Shown here in pieces: positions 24,428 through 33,481 of a DNA stretch of 64,000 nucleotides (positions are counted from its first letter, which is position 1; every line of letters begins with the position of its first letter). The DNA lies in assembly GCA_019420525.1 (NCBI GenBank), contig JAHZHA010000029.1, positions 62,001 to 126,000 of the forward strand, given 5' to 3'. The notes under the pieces were generated by a model. That model searched no databases, was not told where the DNA came from, and saw nothing but the letters and a program-made list of their open reading frames with translations. This stretch comes from Bacillota bacterium. Lineage in GTDB: Bacteria > Bacillota > Clostridia > Peptostreptococcales > Anaerovoracaceae. Made by a program: the position numbers and the translations under genes.

Positions 24428-25198
24428 TTGCTGAATTTGATCGTAGCGGGATGCAGCAGCAGACAGTCAAAGTTGTGCGGACTTCTGCAGGGAGCTGCAA
24501 CAGAAGAAATTTCCATCAGCTGTGTACAGGATGAAATTCAAGCCTGCGATCTGTTCCGCAAAAATCCCTGCAGATATGATGCCGTCTTTCTCCCGGCAGA
24601 CCCGGCATCAGAGCGGAATGGAGGTGTTTGCCGGACTGTATCCAGGATCAGGGAGATCAATCCGTACGTGCAGATCGTGCTTGTGTTTTCTTATAACTAT
24701 CTTCCGTCTTCTGCGGCTGACGCCGGGAATGTATGGCTGTTGCGCTGTCCGGCAGAGTCCGGTTCTCTCAACCGGCTGCTTAAAAATCTCATGGAGATGT
24801 CAGAGTTATGCCGCAGATCCGGTTCAAAGCTGCTGACCCTGCGTTCTGGCAGGGAAAATTCTTTTGTCACGCCGGATTCCATTCTGTATGCCAGAAAGTG
24901 CAGACGTGGGACATCGGTGATGACGGTGGCGGGAGAGAAGATTCACAGCGTGAAACTCGATGAATTTCAAAGACAGTTGCCTGCGACATTCTGCAGATGT
25001 CACAGCAGCTTTATCGTAAATTTCCGACATGCGGTGAGATCGGGCCGCGATTTTATTTTGATGGATGATGGAGAGAGAATTCCGGTCAGCCGTGCGTTTC
25101 GTAAAAATGTGGAAGAGTTTATAGAGGGATTGACGGAGATGGAAAGCCGAAAAAACGAAAAAGGCTGTGAGCCGGAAGAACAATCAGAACAATTTTAA
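24428..25198 (+). CDS. LytTR-family DNA-binding regulator with degenerate receiver
   Basis: 256 residues, TTG start with AAGGAGATG upstream. The N-terminal 125 residues look like a receiver fold, but the strand expected to carry the phosphorylated Asp reads AVFLPADP, with Pro where VFLD is usual, so phosphorylation is doubtful. The LytTR domain (about 135-235) is clear: DSILYARKCRRGTSV, FCRCHSSFIVNFRHAV, IPVSRAFRKNVEEF. No sensor kinase adjoins. It may be controlled by a ligand or by expression. It precedes the lysine-riboswitch operon but has its own promoter. Confidence 0.82.
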   Translation: MLNLIVAGCSSRQSKLCGLLQGAATEEISISCVQDEIQACDLFRKNPCRYDAVFLPADPASERNGGVCRTVSRIREINPYVQIVLVFSYNYLPSSAADAGNVWLLRCPAESGSLNRLLKNLMEMSELCRRSGSKLLTLRSGRENSFVTPDSILYARKCRRGTSVMTVAGEKIHSVKLDEFQRQLPATFCRCHSSFIVNFRHAVRSGRDFILMDDGERIPVSRAFRKNVEEFIEGLTEMESRKNEKGCEPEEQSEQF

Positions 25199-25201
25199 AA
25201 A

Positions 25202-25230
25202 TTGACATGATTTTCGGGATGTGCTAATCT
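25202..25230 (+). promoter_or_regulatory. Strong predicted promoter of the lysine-riboswitch operon
   Basis: Perfect TTGACA (25202-25207), 17 bases, TAATCT (25225-25230) preceded by TGC as an extended -10. It starts the leader that contains the riboswitch. Confidence 0.75.
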
Positions 25231-25298
25231 ATAAAAAATTGAGGAAATTGCGTATTAAAAAACGTAATAATACAGGATATAAATAATTAAAGAATCAA

Positions 25299-25458
25299 TA
25301 TAGAGGCGCAGTTGTCATGAGTACCGGCGGTGTATAAGGCTTTCGCACAGCCGTTGTCGCAGAGGGAAAGGGGCGCTGCCGAAGATGAGAGAGGCGGAAT
25401 CTCATCTGGGCATGCGGAAAACATCCGTATGACTGTCGCAGCGATGCGGAGCGCTATA
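25299..25458 (+). ncRNA. Lysine riboswitch (L box) aptamer
   Basis: The aptamer core matches the lysine class in order: P1 TATAG/CTATA (25299-25303, 25454-25458), AGAGGCGC, GAGTA, GGAAAGGGG, GCCGAAG, CTGGGCATGC, GACTGTC and GGAGCGCTATA. The five-helix layout with the GAGTA/loop-E region and the GCCGAAG junction is diagnostic. It is followed by a terminator that would serve as expression platform, so lysine binding should cut transcription of the downstream glycyl radical enzyme operon. The OFF direction is inferred from known L boxes. Confidence 0.88.
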
Positions 25459-25539
25459 CGAGATTGCAGTCCGGGCAGGAAAAACAGAGCCTGCTTCGGA
25501 AACAAGCTGAATAAAAAGAATCCAGTGACAACTATCTGC

Positions 25540-25566
25540 AGCCGGCGCTTTGCGCCGGCTTTTTTA
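25540..25566 (+). terminator. Riboswitch-controlled terminator
   Basis: GCCGGCGC and GCGCCGGC form a perfect stem with a TTT-type loop, then six Ts, 22 bases before the first possible start of the glycyl radical enzyme. TGACAACT at 25526-25533 is complementary to AGTTGTCA at 25310-25317 in the aptamer and could contribute to alternative pairing. Confidence 0.9.
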
Positions 25567-25587
25567 TTGGAAATAATTGAAAAGGAG

Positions 25588-27960
25588 ATGGAGCAATTGT
25601 TAAATGAAAGACTCACCAGAATGAGAGAAAAGTATTTCAATACGATTCCTGCGATTACCGCTGAACGGCTGGTTCTGGCTACCGAGGCATATCAGAAGTT
25701 TGCGGGAGAAGTGGCGCCGGTATTCCGGGCGAAAATCGTAAAGTATGTCATGGAGCACATGACAGTCCTGCTGATGGAAGACGAGCTGATTGTAGGAACT
25801 CCTACGAATGAATACAGAGGGGCTAATCTGTTTCCTGAATATACATCGAGTTCATGGCTCATCGAGGATATCGATGAATTTCCTGTCAGAAAGACAGATC
25901 CGTACCGAATCAGTCCAGAGGATCGTGAACTGATCCTGGAAACTCTGAAATACTGGGAAGGAAAGGCTGTAGAGGATATGGCACCTGAAATCCTTCCGGC
26001 TTATATCGAAAATGCCAGACAGAAGGATCTGATTTCGGTAGGATGCCGCAACGGTGTTTCCGGTGAAACCACGCCGAATCATCAGAAGTTTATCGAAATC
26101 GGCCTGAAAGGTTTCATGGAAGAATGCCGAGCCAATATTGAACGCGTAAAAGGCGGCACAAAAGAAAAACAGGAAAAAGTTGACTTCTGGCGCGCGTGTA
26201 TCATTCTGTGTGAAGGACTCATCTGTTATGCCCACAGGATGGCAGATGAAGCGGAACGTCAGGCAGGAGAATGCAGCGATGAAAAGCGGAAAAAGGAGCT
26301 CCTGACGATAGCGGAAAACTGCAGAGTCGTTCCGGAAAATCCGCCTCAGACATTCTGGCAGGCTCTTCAGATGATCTGGTTCATTCAGGTCGCCTTTCAT
26401 ATCGAAGCTCCTACCACAGCTTGCGGATTCGGACGGTTTGACCAGTATATGTATCCGAGTTTCCGGGCGGACAAGGAAAAGGGCACAATTACCGATGAGA
26501 CAGCTCTTGAATTGTTGGAATGCTTTTATCTGAAATGCTGTGAGGTCTATGAGGTACGTGACAGATGGTATGCCAAGTCGTTTGCCGGATATCCGATGTG
26601 GGAGATTCTCGTAGTAGGAGGACAGACACCGGATGGCAAAGATGCCAGCAACGAACTGTCCTATATGTGTCTGGACGCGGCGGCAGATCTGCAGACGACA
26701 CAGCCGGTGCTGGCTCTCAGAGTCTTTGAAGGAACACCGGAGTCTCTGATCCGCAAGGGTGCAGAGATGGTTCAGAAAGGAATGGCAAATCCGGGATTTT
26801 TCAATGACAATGCAGCCATAAAGATGACGCTGGGAAAAGGATGTACGATAGAGGAAGCACGTGACTGGACTATCGTGGGATGTATCCAGCCGGGACCGGG
26901 AGGCGGAAGTACCGACGGTTCTCCGGATGCGGGATATGTCAATGCACCGAAGGTTCTGGAACTCGTTCTTCATAACGGAACAGATCCCCGTACCGGTGAA
27001 AAACTGGGGCTTGAGACCGGAGATCCCCGGAACTTCAAAACGTTTGACGAGCTGATGGACGCCGTCAAAAAACAGCTGGTGTATTGTTATCGCATGATCA
27101 AAGACGGCTACGATCTGATGGTGCCGTATCATACTGTCAACTATCCGGTGATTTTCGCTTCCATGGCCATGAAAGGCTGTGTGGAATCCGGTAAGTCGGT
27201 TCAGGCGGGAGGCGCGAAATATACGACGGCCGGAATGTTTATCACCGGTGCCGCTAATCTGGGCGACTCTCTGACAGCTATGCGGGATCTGGTATTTGAA
27301 AAAAAGAAAATTACCATGGATGAGCTGATCCGGGCTCTGGATCAGAATTTCCAGGGATATGAGAGAATGCGCCAGATGCTGTTAAATGAGCCGCCGAAAT
27401 ACGGAAATGATAATCCTGAAGCGGATGCCATGGTGCGGGATATCCTGAAATTCTGTGCGGATACTGTTCAGGAATGGGAGGACTCCAGAGGCGGAAGATA
27501 TTCTTTCAGCAATCTGTCCCAGACGGTGAATATTTCTCACGGCGAAGTGTGCGGAGCTACTCCGGACGGACGGCTGGCCGGAGAGCCGTACTGTGACAAC
27601 GCTTCTCCTACCATGGGACGCGATCTGAACGGTCCGACGGCTACGGTAAAATCCGTGGCGGCCATCGATCAGAGCAATTTCCACGACGGAGCTCTGTTCA
27701 ATCTTCGTTTCGATCCGAAAGGAATCGAAGGAGAAAAGGGCCTTCAGATTATCGAAGGCGTCATCCGGACATATTTTGATAACGGAGGAGAACATATCCA
27801 GATCAATGTAGTAGATGACGAAACACTGAAAAAAGCTCAGGAAAAACCGGAAGACTACAGAGGTCTGATGGTTCGTGTGGCCGGATACATGGCATACTTT
27901 ACGGAACTGGACAAAGCTGCTCAGGATTCCATCATATACAGGACAGCGCACCTCAGCTAA
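25588..27960 (+). CDS. Glycyl radical enzyme (pyruvate formate-lyase-like) of unassigned substrate
   Basis: About 790 residues. The catalytic Cys is in IVGCIQPGPGG (Cys432 counted from ATG 25588), and the radical Gly in RVAGYMAYF (Gly766). Dehydratases, choline lyase and arylacetate decarboxylases usually have Cys-x-Glu; here it is Cys-Ile-Gln, so it does not fall cleanly in those groups, and it lacks the Cys-Cys of true pyruvate formate-lyase. AAAGGAG is too close to ATG 25588; TTG at 25597 may be the real start. The activase gene follows 15 bases after the stop. Expression under a lysine riboswitch suggests a link to lysine or a lysine-like compound. Cytoplasmic and oxygen sensitive. Confidence 0.9.
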   Translation: MEQLLNERLTRMREKYFNTIPAITAERLVLATEAYQKFAGEVAPVFRAKIVKYVMEHMTVLLMEDELIVGTPTNEYRGANLFPEYTSSSWLIEDIDEFPVRKTDPYRISPEDRELILETLKYWEGKAVEDMAPEILPAYIENARQKDLISVGCRNGVSGETTPNHQKFIEIGLKGFMEECRANIERVKGGTKEKQEKVDFWRACIILCEGLICYAHRMADEAERQAGECSDEKRKKELLTIAENCRVVPENPPQTFWQALQMIWFIQVAFHIEAPTTACGFGRFDQYMYPSFRADKEKGTITDETALELLECFYLKCCEVYEVRDRWYAKSFAGYPMWEILVVGGQTPDGKDASNELSYMCLDAAADLQTTQPVLALRVFEGTPESLIRKGAEMVQKGMANPGFFNDNAAIKMTLGKGCTIEEARDWTIVGCIQPGPGGGSTDGSPDAGYVNAPKVLELVLHNGTDPRTGEKLGLETGDPRNFKTFDELMDAVKKQLVYCYRMIKDGYDLMVPYHTVNYPVIFASMAMKGCVESGKSVQAGGAKYTTAGMFITGAANLGDSLTAMRDLVFEKKKITMDELIRALDQNFQGYERMRQMLLNEPPKYGNDNPEADAMVRDILKFCADTVQEWEDSRGGRYSFSNLSQTVNISHGEVCGATPDGRLAGEPYCDNASPTMGRDLNGPTATVKSVAAIDQSNFHDGALFNLRFDPKGIEGEKGLQIIEGVIRTYFDNGGEHIQINVVDDETLKKAQEKPEDYRGLMVRVAGYMAYFTELDKAAQDSIIYRTAHLS

Positions 27961-27975
27961 AAGGACGGAAACAGA

Positions 27976-28911
27976 ATGAACAGCGAGATATTGACCGTTC
28001 CAGTAGGCGGAATTCAGAAATTTTCCACGGAAGACGGTCCGGGAATACGGACAACTGTCTTTCTGAAAGGCTGTCCTCTCCACTGTCTCTGGTGTCACAA
28101 TCCGGAACTCATATGCTATGAGCAGCAGCTGATCCGGATGCCCGGGAGGTGCATCGGATGCGGTTACTGTATAGAGGAGTGTCCTGAGAATGCCATTTTT
28201 CTGAACGGGGAACAGCAGATCGATATCCATCGGGAAAAATGCACACTATGCATGAAATGTACGGAAATCTGCTATGCGAAAGCACTTCGTCCTGTGGCGG
28301 AAAATATGAGTGCAGATGAAATTCTCGATGTAGTAGAACAGGACAAGCAGTTTTACGATCATACAGAAGGCGGTATGACCATCAGCGGCGGTGAGATGCT
28401 GTCTTATGCCCGTTTTGTGGAGGAACTGGTGGAAAAAGCCCGGAAGCGGGGAATCAGGGTCTGCCTCGATACGTCAGGGTATGGAAATGGAGAAGATCTG
28501 ATGCGCCTGGCTTCCGCGGAAAATGTCACAGATGTGCTTTACGATGTGAAATGCATCGACAATGAGAGACACAGACGCTTTACCGGAGTGGATAATCATC
28601 TGATCCTGAAAAATCTGAGAAGACTGGCCGGGGATTCCCGGACGGCAGAAAAAATTCAGATAAGGATGCCGCTGATAAGCGGCTGCAACGATGACTGGGA
28701 TCTGATGACAGAGACGGCAGATTTCTATACAGAAATCGGAATAAAAAGAGTGACTCTGCTTCCTTATCACGATCTGGGAAGGTCGAAAGAAAGAAATCTG
28801 GGAGGATTTCAACCGGAGCTACAGTCTCCGGATGAGGAATATGTGGAAAAAATCAGAAGATTTTTTCAGGAAGAAAAAGGATTGACTGTGGAAATTCTGG
28901 GAAAACTCTGA
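27976..28911 (+). CDS. Glycyl radical enzyme activase (radical SAM)
   Basis: 311 residues. The radical SAM cluster is CPLHCLWC (Cx3Cx2C) in the context GPGIRTTVFLKGC. It is followed by a ferredoxin-like insert with CIGCGYCIEEC and CTLCMKCTEIC for two extra 4Fe-4S clusters, then GGMTISGGEML and the C-terminal barrel. It abstracts hydrogen from the Gly of the neighbouring enzyme. The two-cluster insert is typical of activases for non-PFL glycyl radical enzymes. Confidence 0.95.
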   Translation: MNSEILTVPVGGIQKFSTEDGPGIRTTVFLKGCPLHCLWCHNPELICYEQQLIRMPGRCIGCGYCIEECPENAIFLNGEQQIDIHREKCTLCMKCTEICYAKALRPVAENMSADEILDVVEQDKQFYDHTEGGMTISGGEMLSYARFVEELVEKARKRGIRVCLDTSGYGNGEDLMRLASAENVTDVLYDVKCIDNERHRRFTGVDNHLILKNLRRLAGDSRTAEKIQIRMPLISGCNDDWDLMTETADFYTEIGIKRVTLLPYHDLGRSKERNLGGFQPELQSPDEEYVEKIRRFFQEEKGLTVEILGKL

Positions 28912-28991
28912 GTCCTGTCCGTCCGCTTGCGGCAGACGCGGCCGGGCGTTGATATAAAATAAAATAAAATGAAGTAAGAAATGAGGTTTTT

Positions 28992-30488
28992 ATGAAAAAG
29001 GAGTCAAAAGAAAACAATTCTCTGAGGAGGGGGTTGAGTTCCAGGCATCTTTCGATGATCGCCATCGGAGGATCCATCGGTACCGGCCTGTTCCTGGCCA
29101 TGGGAGGCACCATCCGTGATGCTGGTCCCGGCGGCGCCATGGTAGCGTATATTATTATGGGCGCTGTGGTATTCTGCATGATGACTGCTCTGGGAGAAAT
29201 GGCTACAAAACTGCCGATTCCGGGAGCATTTACTTCCTATGCGAATCGTTTTATCGATCCGGCATGGGGATTTACCAACGGATGGGCCTATTGGTTCGGC
29301 TCGTCGATGACTGTAGCTGCGGAACTTGTGGCAGGTGCCATTATCATCAAATACTGGTTTCCTGACACCAGCTCGTCGCTGTGGGCGGTGCTGTTCCTGG
29401 CGGTTTTGCTGGCGATCAATCTATTTTCTGTGAGAGGATTCGGCGAATCTGAATTCTGGTTCGCCGGAATTAAAGTAGTCGTCACCATTATTTTCCTGGT
29501 AGTGGGCGTGCTGATGATCGTAGGCATCATGAACAGCGGCGAAGAAGCCGGTTTTCATAACTGGGTACTGGATGCCGGAGAAGAAGGAAAGGCTCCGTTT
29601 TTAAACGGCATCGGAGGAATCGTAGGAATCTTCATGGTGGCTGCATTTTCTTTCTCCAATACGGAATTAGTGGGACTGAGCGCGGCCGAAGCAAAGAATC
29701 CGAAGAAAGATGTGCCGAAAGCCATCAACAGCGTATTCTGGAGAATTATGATTTTCTATCTCGGAACGATTTTTATCATCGCGACGCTGATTCCTTTTAC
29801 AGAACCGTCTCTCCTGGATGCTTCGGAAGACAATGTGGCGGCATCTCCGTTTACGATCATTTTCCGGAACGCGGGATTTGCAGCAGCGGCGTCCGTTATG
29901 AACGCAGTCATTCTGACTTCTGTCTTATCCTGCGGAAATTCTTCTCTCTATGCCGCTTCCAGAACGATGCAGCATATGGCGGAGAAAGGTGATGCACCGA
30001 AATTTTTTGCCAAGATAAATAAAAGAGGTGTTCCGGCCAGAGCGGTGCTCCTTACTTCTCTCATCGCGGCATCTGCCTTTGCAGCGTCTCTGCTGGGCGA
30101 CGGCATCGCATATACGGCAGCTTATTATCTCTGCGGTATTGCAGGTATCTATAACTGGCTGACTATCAGCGTGGCTCATTACCGTTTCCGGAAGGGCTGG
30201 ATCCGTCAGGGTCATTCTCTGGATGAGCTGGACTATAAATCGCCGTTTTATCCTGCCGGTTCCTGGTTCTGCATCATAATATGCATTATCATATGCTTCG
30301 GCGCCAACTGGTGGGTATTTACGGATTTCAACTGGTTTGACTTCCTGACATGCTATGCCATCATTCCTCTGTCCATCATCATGTTCTTTGTCTATAAAAA
30401 GGTGAAGAAGACAGAATGGGTGAAATACGAGGACATGGACTTTACGCCTCCGGAAGGTATCACCCGTGAGGATATCTCGGCTTCCTGA
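28992..30488 (+). CDS. LysP-like amino acid permease (APC family)
   Basis: 498 residues with about 12 membrane helices. RRGLSSRHLSMIAIGGSIGTGLFLAMG is the family N-terminal signature; GAFTSYANRFIDPAWGFTNGW and SNTELVGLSAAEAKNPKKDVPKAI follow. Overall resemblance is highest to the LysP branch of APC permeases, which import basic amino acids with protons. Being downstream of a lysine riboswitch supports lysine or a close analogue as substrate. A (TAAAA)3 run lies just before its AGGTT site. It is probably the third gene of the riboswitch operon. Confidence 0.85.
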   Translation: MKKESKENNSLRRGLSSRHLSMIAIGGSIGTGLFLAMGGTIRDAGPGGAMVAYIIMGAVVFCMMTALGEMATKLPIPGAFTSYANRFIDPAWGFTNGWAYWFGSSMTVAAELVAGAIIIKYWFPDTSSSLWAVLFLAVLLAINLFSVRGFGESEFWFAGIKVVVTIIFLVVGVLMIVGIMNSGEEAGFHNWVLDAGEEGKAPFLNGIGGIVGIFMVAAFSFSNTELVGLSAAEAKNPKKDVPKAINSVFWRIMIFYLGTIFIIATLIPFTEPSLLDASEDNVAASPFTIIFRNAGFAAAASVMNAVILTSVLSCGNSSLYAASRTMQHMAEKGDAPKFFAKINKRGVPARAVLLTSLIAASAFAASLLGDGIAYTAAYYLCGIAGIYNWLTISVAHYRFRKGWIRQGHSLDELDYKSPFYPAGSWFCIIICIIICFGANWWVFTDFNWFDFLTCYAIIPLSIIMFFVYKKVKKTEWVKYEDMDFTPPEGITREDISAS

Positions 30489-30507
30489 TGCGGGAGGAGT
30501 GAAACGA

Positions 30508-31401
30508 TTATTTCCGGCTGCTGCGGTTTACGGCAGTTTCCATATAGACGGAACTCAGCAGGATGAGGAATGCTCCGATCCAACCCGCAGTTCCCATGGA
30601 TTCGTTCAGCAGCAGCACGGATATGACACAGCCGGAGGCAGGCTCCAGGGCAAAGATGACGCCGGCTCTGTTTGCAGGAACGTATTTCTGGCAGACAGAC
30701 TGCAGCAGAAATGCTGCGGCGCTGCAGAACATTCCAAGAAAGATAATTGTCCCCAGATGAAGGGGTGTAATACTGATTTTACTGAAAGAGCCGGTGACAA
30801 CACCGGCTCCTGTCGTCCATAAAGCTGTAAACATCATGAGAAGCGCGGTGAAAAGCATGGGATCGTAATTTTCTTCAGAAGAGATTCTTCCGAGAAAAAC
30901 GATATGAAGGGAACCGGCAAGAGAGGCGATGATACACAGAATGTCGCCGTAGTTCAGAGACAGACCCACGCTGCCCGGAGCATAGCTCAGAAGAAGTACC
31001 CCAAAAAAACATATGAGGATGCTTCTGACGATGACGGCCGATACTCTGATCCGGAACAGCACCAGATTCAGAACCGGTACGATGACAAAGGTCAGGCAGG
31101 TAAAAAAAGAGGCTCTGGCAGAGATGGTATATTTGATGCCCACTGTGCTGAAGACATACATTCCCGTGATAAAAAACGAGAGGAGAAAAGCCTGTTTCAG
31201 CGTCCGGAAATTCAGATTTTTGAAATGCTTTCGGAAGAGAACGGCCAGAATCAGAGAAGCGATGAGAAAACGCAGGGGAAGTATATAGAATGTGGGATAA
31301 GTTTCCACAATTTTTGTGGCCGGGTAGCTGACTCCCCAAAGAAGAGCGGCGATAAAAAGACCGCCGGCAGCCAGTCGTTCAGTGTGTCTGTTATGGTTCA
31401 T
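30508..31401 (-). CDS. EamA-family (DMT) transporter
   Basis: 297 residues with ten hydrophobic helices in two repeated EamA halves (LFIAALLWGVSYPATKI; AGVIFALEPASGCVISVLLLNESMG). Such proteins usually export amino acids or metabolites. The 3' end is 19 bases from the convergent permease stop, with no terminator between. Substrate unknown; lysine or a product of the glycyl radical enzyme is possible only by context. Confidence 0.88.
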   Translation of the reverse strand: MNHNRHTERLAAGGLFIAALLWGVSYPATKIVETYPTFYILPLRFLIASLILAVLFRKHFKNLNFRTLKQAFLLSFFITGMYVFSTVGIKYTISARASFFTCLTFVIVPVLNLVLFRIRVSAVIVRSILICFFGVLLLSYAPGSVGLSLNYGDILCIIASLAGSLHIVFLGRISSEENYDPMLFTALLMMFTALWTTGAGVVTGSFSKISITPLHLGTIIFLGMFCSAAAFLLQSVCQKYVPANRAGVIFALEPASGCVISVLLLNESMGTAGWIGAFLILLSSVYMETAVNRSSRK

Positions 31402-31509
31402 GTTTACTCCTTGATTGTACTATGCAGAAAATATCAATATTATAATATATGATATTCCGGGAAATGGAAAGGCAGGAGGAAGTTTCTAAGAATTTCGGAG
31501 GATGAGGAT

Positions 31510-32391
31510 ATGGAAAACAGAAATAAAGTTATGCTTCCCGACGGATCCTGTATGCCGAAGCTGGGTCAGGGAACCTGGCAGATGGCAGAGGATGATGAAA
31601 AGTATGAAAGAGAACTGGCGGGACTGAAATACGGCCTTGACAAAGGTATCTGCATGATCGACACGGCGGAGATGTATGCAGAGGGAAGAGCGGAGAGTCT
31701 GGCAGGTGATGCCGCCAGGGGACGAAAGAGAGAAGACCTGTATATCGTAAGTAAAGTTCTCCCACAGAATGCGGGAAGGAAGCGGATCTTCAGCAGCATT
31801 CGTCGGAGCCTGAAACTTCTGGGAACCGATTATCTGGATCTCTATCTCCTTCACTGGAGAGAAGATGCAGATCTGGCCGAAATGGTGTGGTGCATGGAAA
31901 AGCTGAAAGATGACGGACTGATCCGCCGGTGGGGTGTTTCAAATTTCGACGTGCAGGATATGGAAGATCTCTGGAAAGTTCCGGACGGACACAGATGCTG
32001 CGTCAATCAGGTTCTTTACAACCTGGGAACCCGGGGAATCGAGTATGATCTGGTTCCATGGCAGAGGGAACGGGGAGTTCCTTTTATGGCCTACAGTCCG
32101 GTGGGCCAGGCAGGAGCTCTCGTGACACAGGACGGCGTTTCCAAAATGGAGATGATGCAGGACAGAAATGTACGGGAAGTGGCAGAGCGGAAAAATATCT
32201 CCGTAGTGCAGCTGCTGCTGGCCTTTACTCTGCGCCATCCCGATTTCGCTTCGATTCCGAAAGCCACCGGGCGGGATCATATCGACGAAAATGCGGCGGC
32301 CCTTGAGATTCATCTGACAGAAGAAGATCTGGAACAGCTCTCGCTGTCTTTTCCTGCACCGTCGGAAAAGATTGCCATGGAAAAATACTGA
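31510..32391 (+). CDS. Aldo/keto reductase
   Basis: A 293-residue NAD(P)H-dependent barrel. Catalytic tetrad: Asp and Tyr in MIDTAEMYAEG, Lys in IVSKVLP, His in DLYLLHWRE. The C-terminal NADP site is SIPKATGRDHIDENAAAL. It reduces carbonyls or sugars. It is divergent from the DMT transporter with its own ribosome binding site (GAGGATGAGG), and its substrate is not predictable. Confidence 0.92.
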   Translation: MENRNKVMLPDGSCMPKLGQGTWQMAEDDEKYERELAGLKYGLDKGICMIDTAEMYAEGRAESLAGDAARGRKREDLYIVSKVLPQNAGRKRIFSSIRRSLKLLGTDYLDLYLLHWREDADLAEMVWCMEKLKDDGLIRRWGVSNFDVQDMEDLWKVPDGHRCCVNQVLYNLGTRGIEYDLVPWQRERGVPFMAYSPVGQAGALVTQDGVSKMEMMQDRNVREVAERKNISVVQLLLAFTLRHPDFASIPKATGRDHIDENAAALEIHLTEEDLEQLSLSFPAPSEKIAMEKY

Positions 32392-32679
32392 AAATATTTC
32401 AGCGGAAATGAAATATATTTTGTCGGAACCATTTTTATCTGTGAATAAAATTTTCCCGAATCCATTATTTTGCACGGAAAAATACGGCGCGATATCAAAA
32501 AAAGATTGAAATATCAATGCGAATGTTATATTATATATAGCGCGTGCAATTTCGCACGTTGCAATTCGCACGCTTCCGGACTCGCTGCCGGTGCTGGAAT
32601 TTAAACGCTTACAGGCTTTTTTCAGCAGCATTCGGGGATGAGGGGAGCGGAGGTATTTAAAACCAGGAGGATATTAATT
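32392..32679 (+). promoter_or_regulatory. Promoter and structured leader of rpsB-tsf
   Basis: A candidate promoter is TTGAAA (32506-32511), 17 bases, TATTAT (32529-32534). The transcript would begin with GCGTGC, GCACG and GCACGC elements (32541-32572) able to form alternative hairpins. Many rpsB leaders are bound by S2 for autogenous control; whether this one is cannot be told. No coding sequence seen. Confidence 0.5.
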
Positions 32680-33435
32680 ATGTCAGTTATCTCAATGAAA
32701 CAGTTACTCGAAGCAGGCGTACATTTCGGTCATCAGACGAGAAGATGGAACCCTAAGATGGCTCCTTACATCTTCACAGAAAGAAACGGTATCTACATCA
32801 TCGACCTTCAGAAGACAGTAAAGAAGATCGACGAAGCTTACAATTTCATGATGCAGGCTGCAGCAACAGGCAAACCGATTCTCTTTGTAGGTACGAAAAA
32901 GCAGGCTCACGCAGCAATTCAGGAAGAAGCCGTCAGATGCGGAATGTATTTCGTAAACGAAAGATGGCTGGGCGGTATGCTCACAAACTACAAGACCATC
33001 GCCACGAGAATCAAGAGACTCAACGATATCAAGATGATGGAAGAAGACGGAACATTTGATGCCCTCACAAAGAAGGAAGTAATCAAGCTGAGAGCAGAAG
33101 AAGCAAAGCTCGAAAAGTTCCTGGGCGGTATCAAGGAAATGAAGGGCATGCCTGCAGCGATGTTCGTAGTTGACCCTAAGAAAGAAAAGATCGCTGTTAA
33201 AGAAGCGAAGATTCTCGGAATCCCTGTTATCGGTATCGTAGATACGAACTGCGACCCGGATGATGTGGATTATGTAATTCCTGCAAACGACGACGCCATC
33301 AGAGCGGTAAGACTGATCACTTCCAAGATGGCAGATGCTGTAATCGAAGGAAGACAGGGCGAATCCATGGACGAATCCGCTCCTTCTGAAGATGTGGAAG
33401 AAGCAGCAGAAGAAGAAACTCAGGCAGAAGCTTAG
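32680..33435 (+). CDS. rpsB: Ribosomal protein uS2
   Basis: 251 residues. MKQLLEAGVHFGHQTRRWNPKMAPYIF and PAMFVVDPKKEKIAVKEAKILGIPVIGIVDTNCDPDDVDYVIPANDDAIRA are hallmark S2 segments. The tail is acidic. CAGGAGG precedes the ATG; a longer upstream frame from 32638 lacks a site. Confidence 0.98.
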   Translation: MSVISMKQLLEAGVHFGHQTRRWNPKMAPYIFTERNGIYIIDLQKTVKKIDEAYNFMMQAAATGKPILFVGTKKQAHAAIQEEAVRCGMYFVNERWLGGMLTNYKTIATRIKRLNDIKMMEEDGTFDALTKKEVIKLRAEEAKLEKFLGGIKEMKGMPAAMFVVDPKKEKIAVKEAKILGIPVIGIVDTNCDPDDVDYVIPANDDAIRAVRLITSKMADAVIEGRQGESMDESAPSEDVEEAAEEETQAEA

Positions 33436-33481
33436 GTTTATACGGAAACGAGATAAGTTATAATTTTAGGAGGCATATAAA

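Noticed and set aside
25330..25587. Upstream in-frame extension of the glycyl radical enzyme
   Set aside because: This stretch is the lysine riboswitch and terminator, so the extension is not translated.
25852..27132. A 426-codon minus-strand open frame opposite the glycyl radical enzyme
   Set aside because: The plus-strand protein has catalytic Cys and Gly motifs and an adjacent activase; the minus frame shows no motif.
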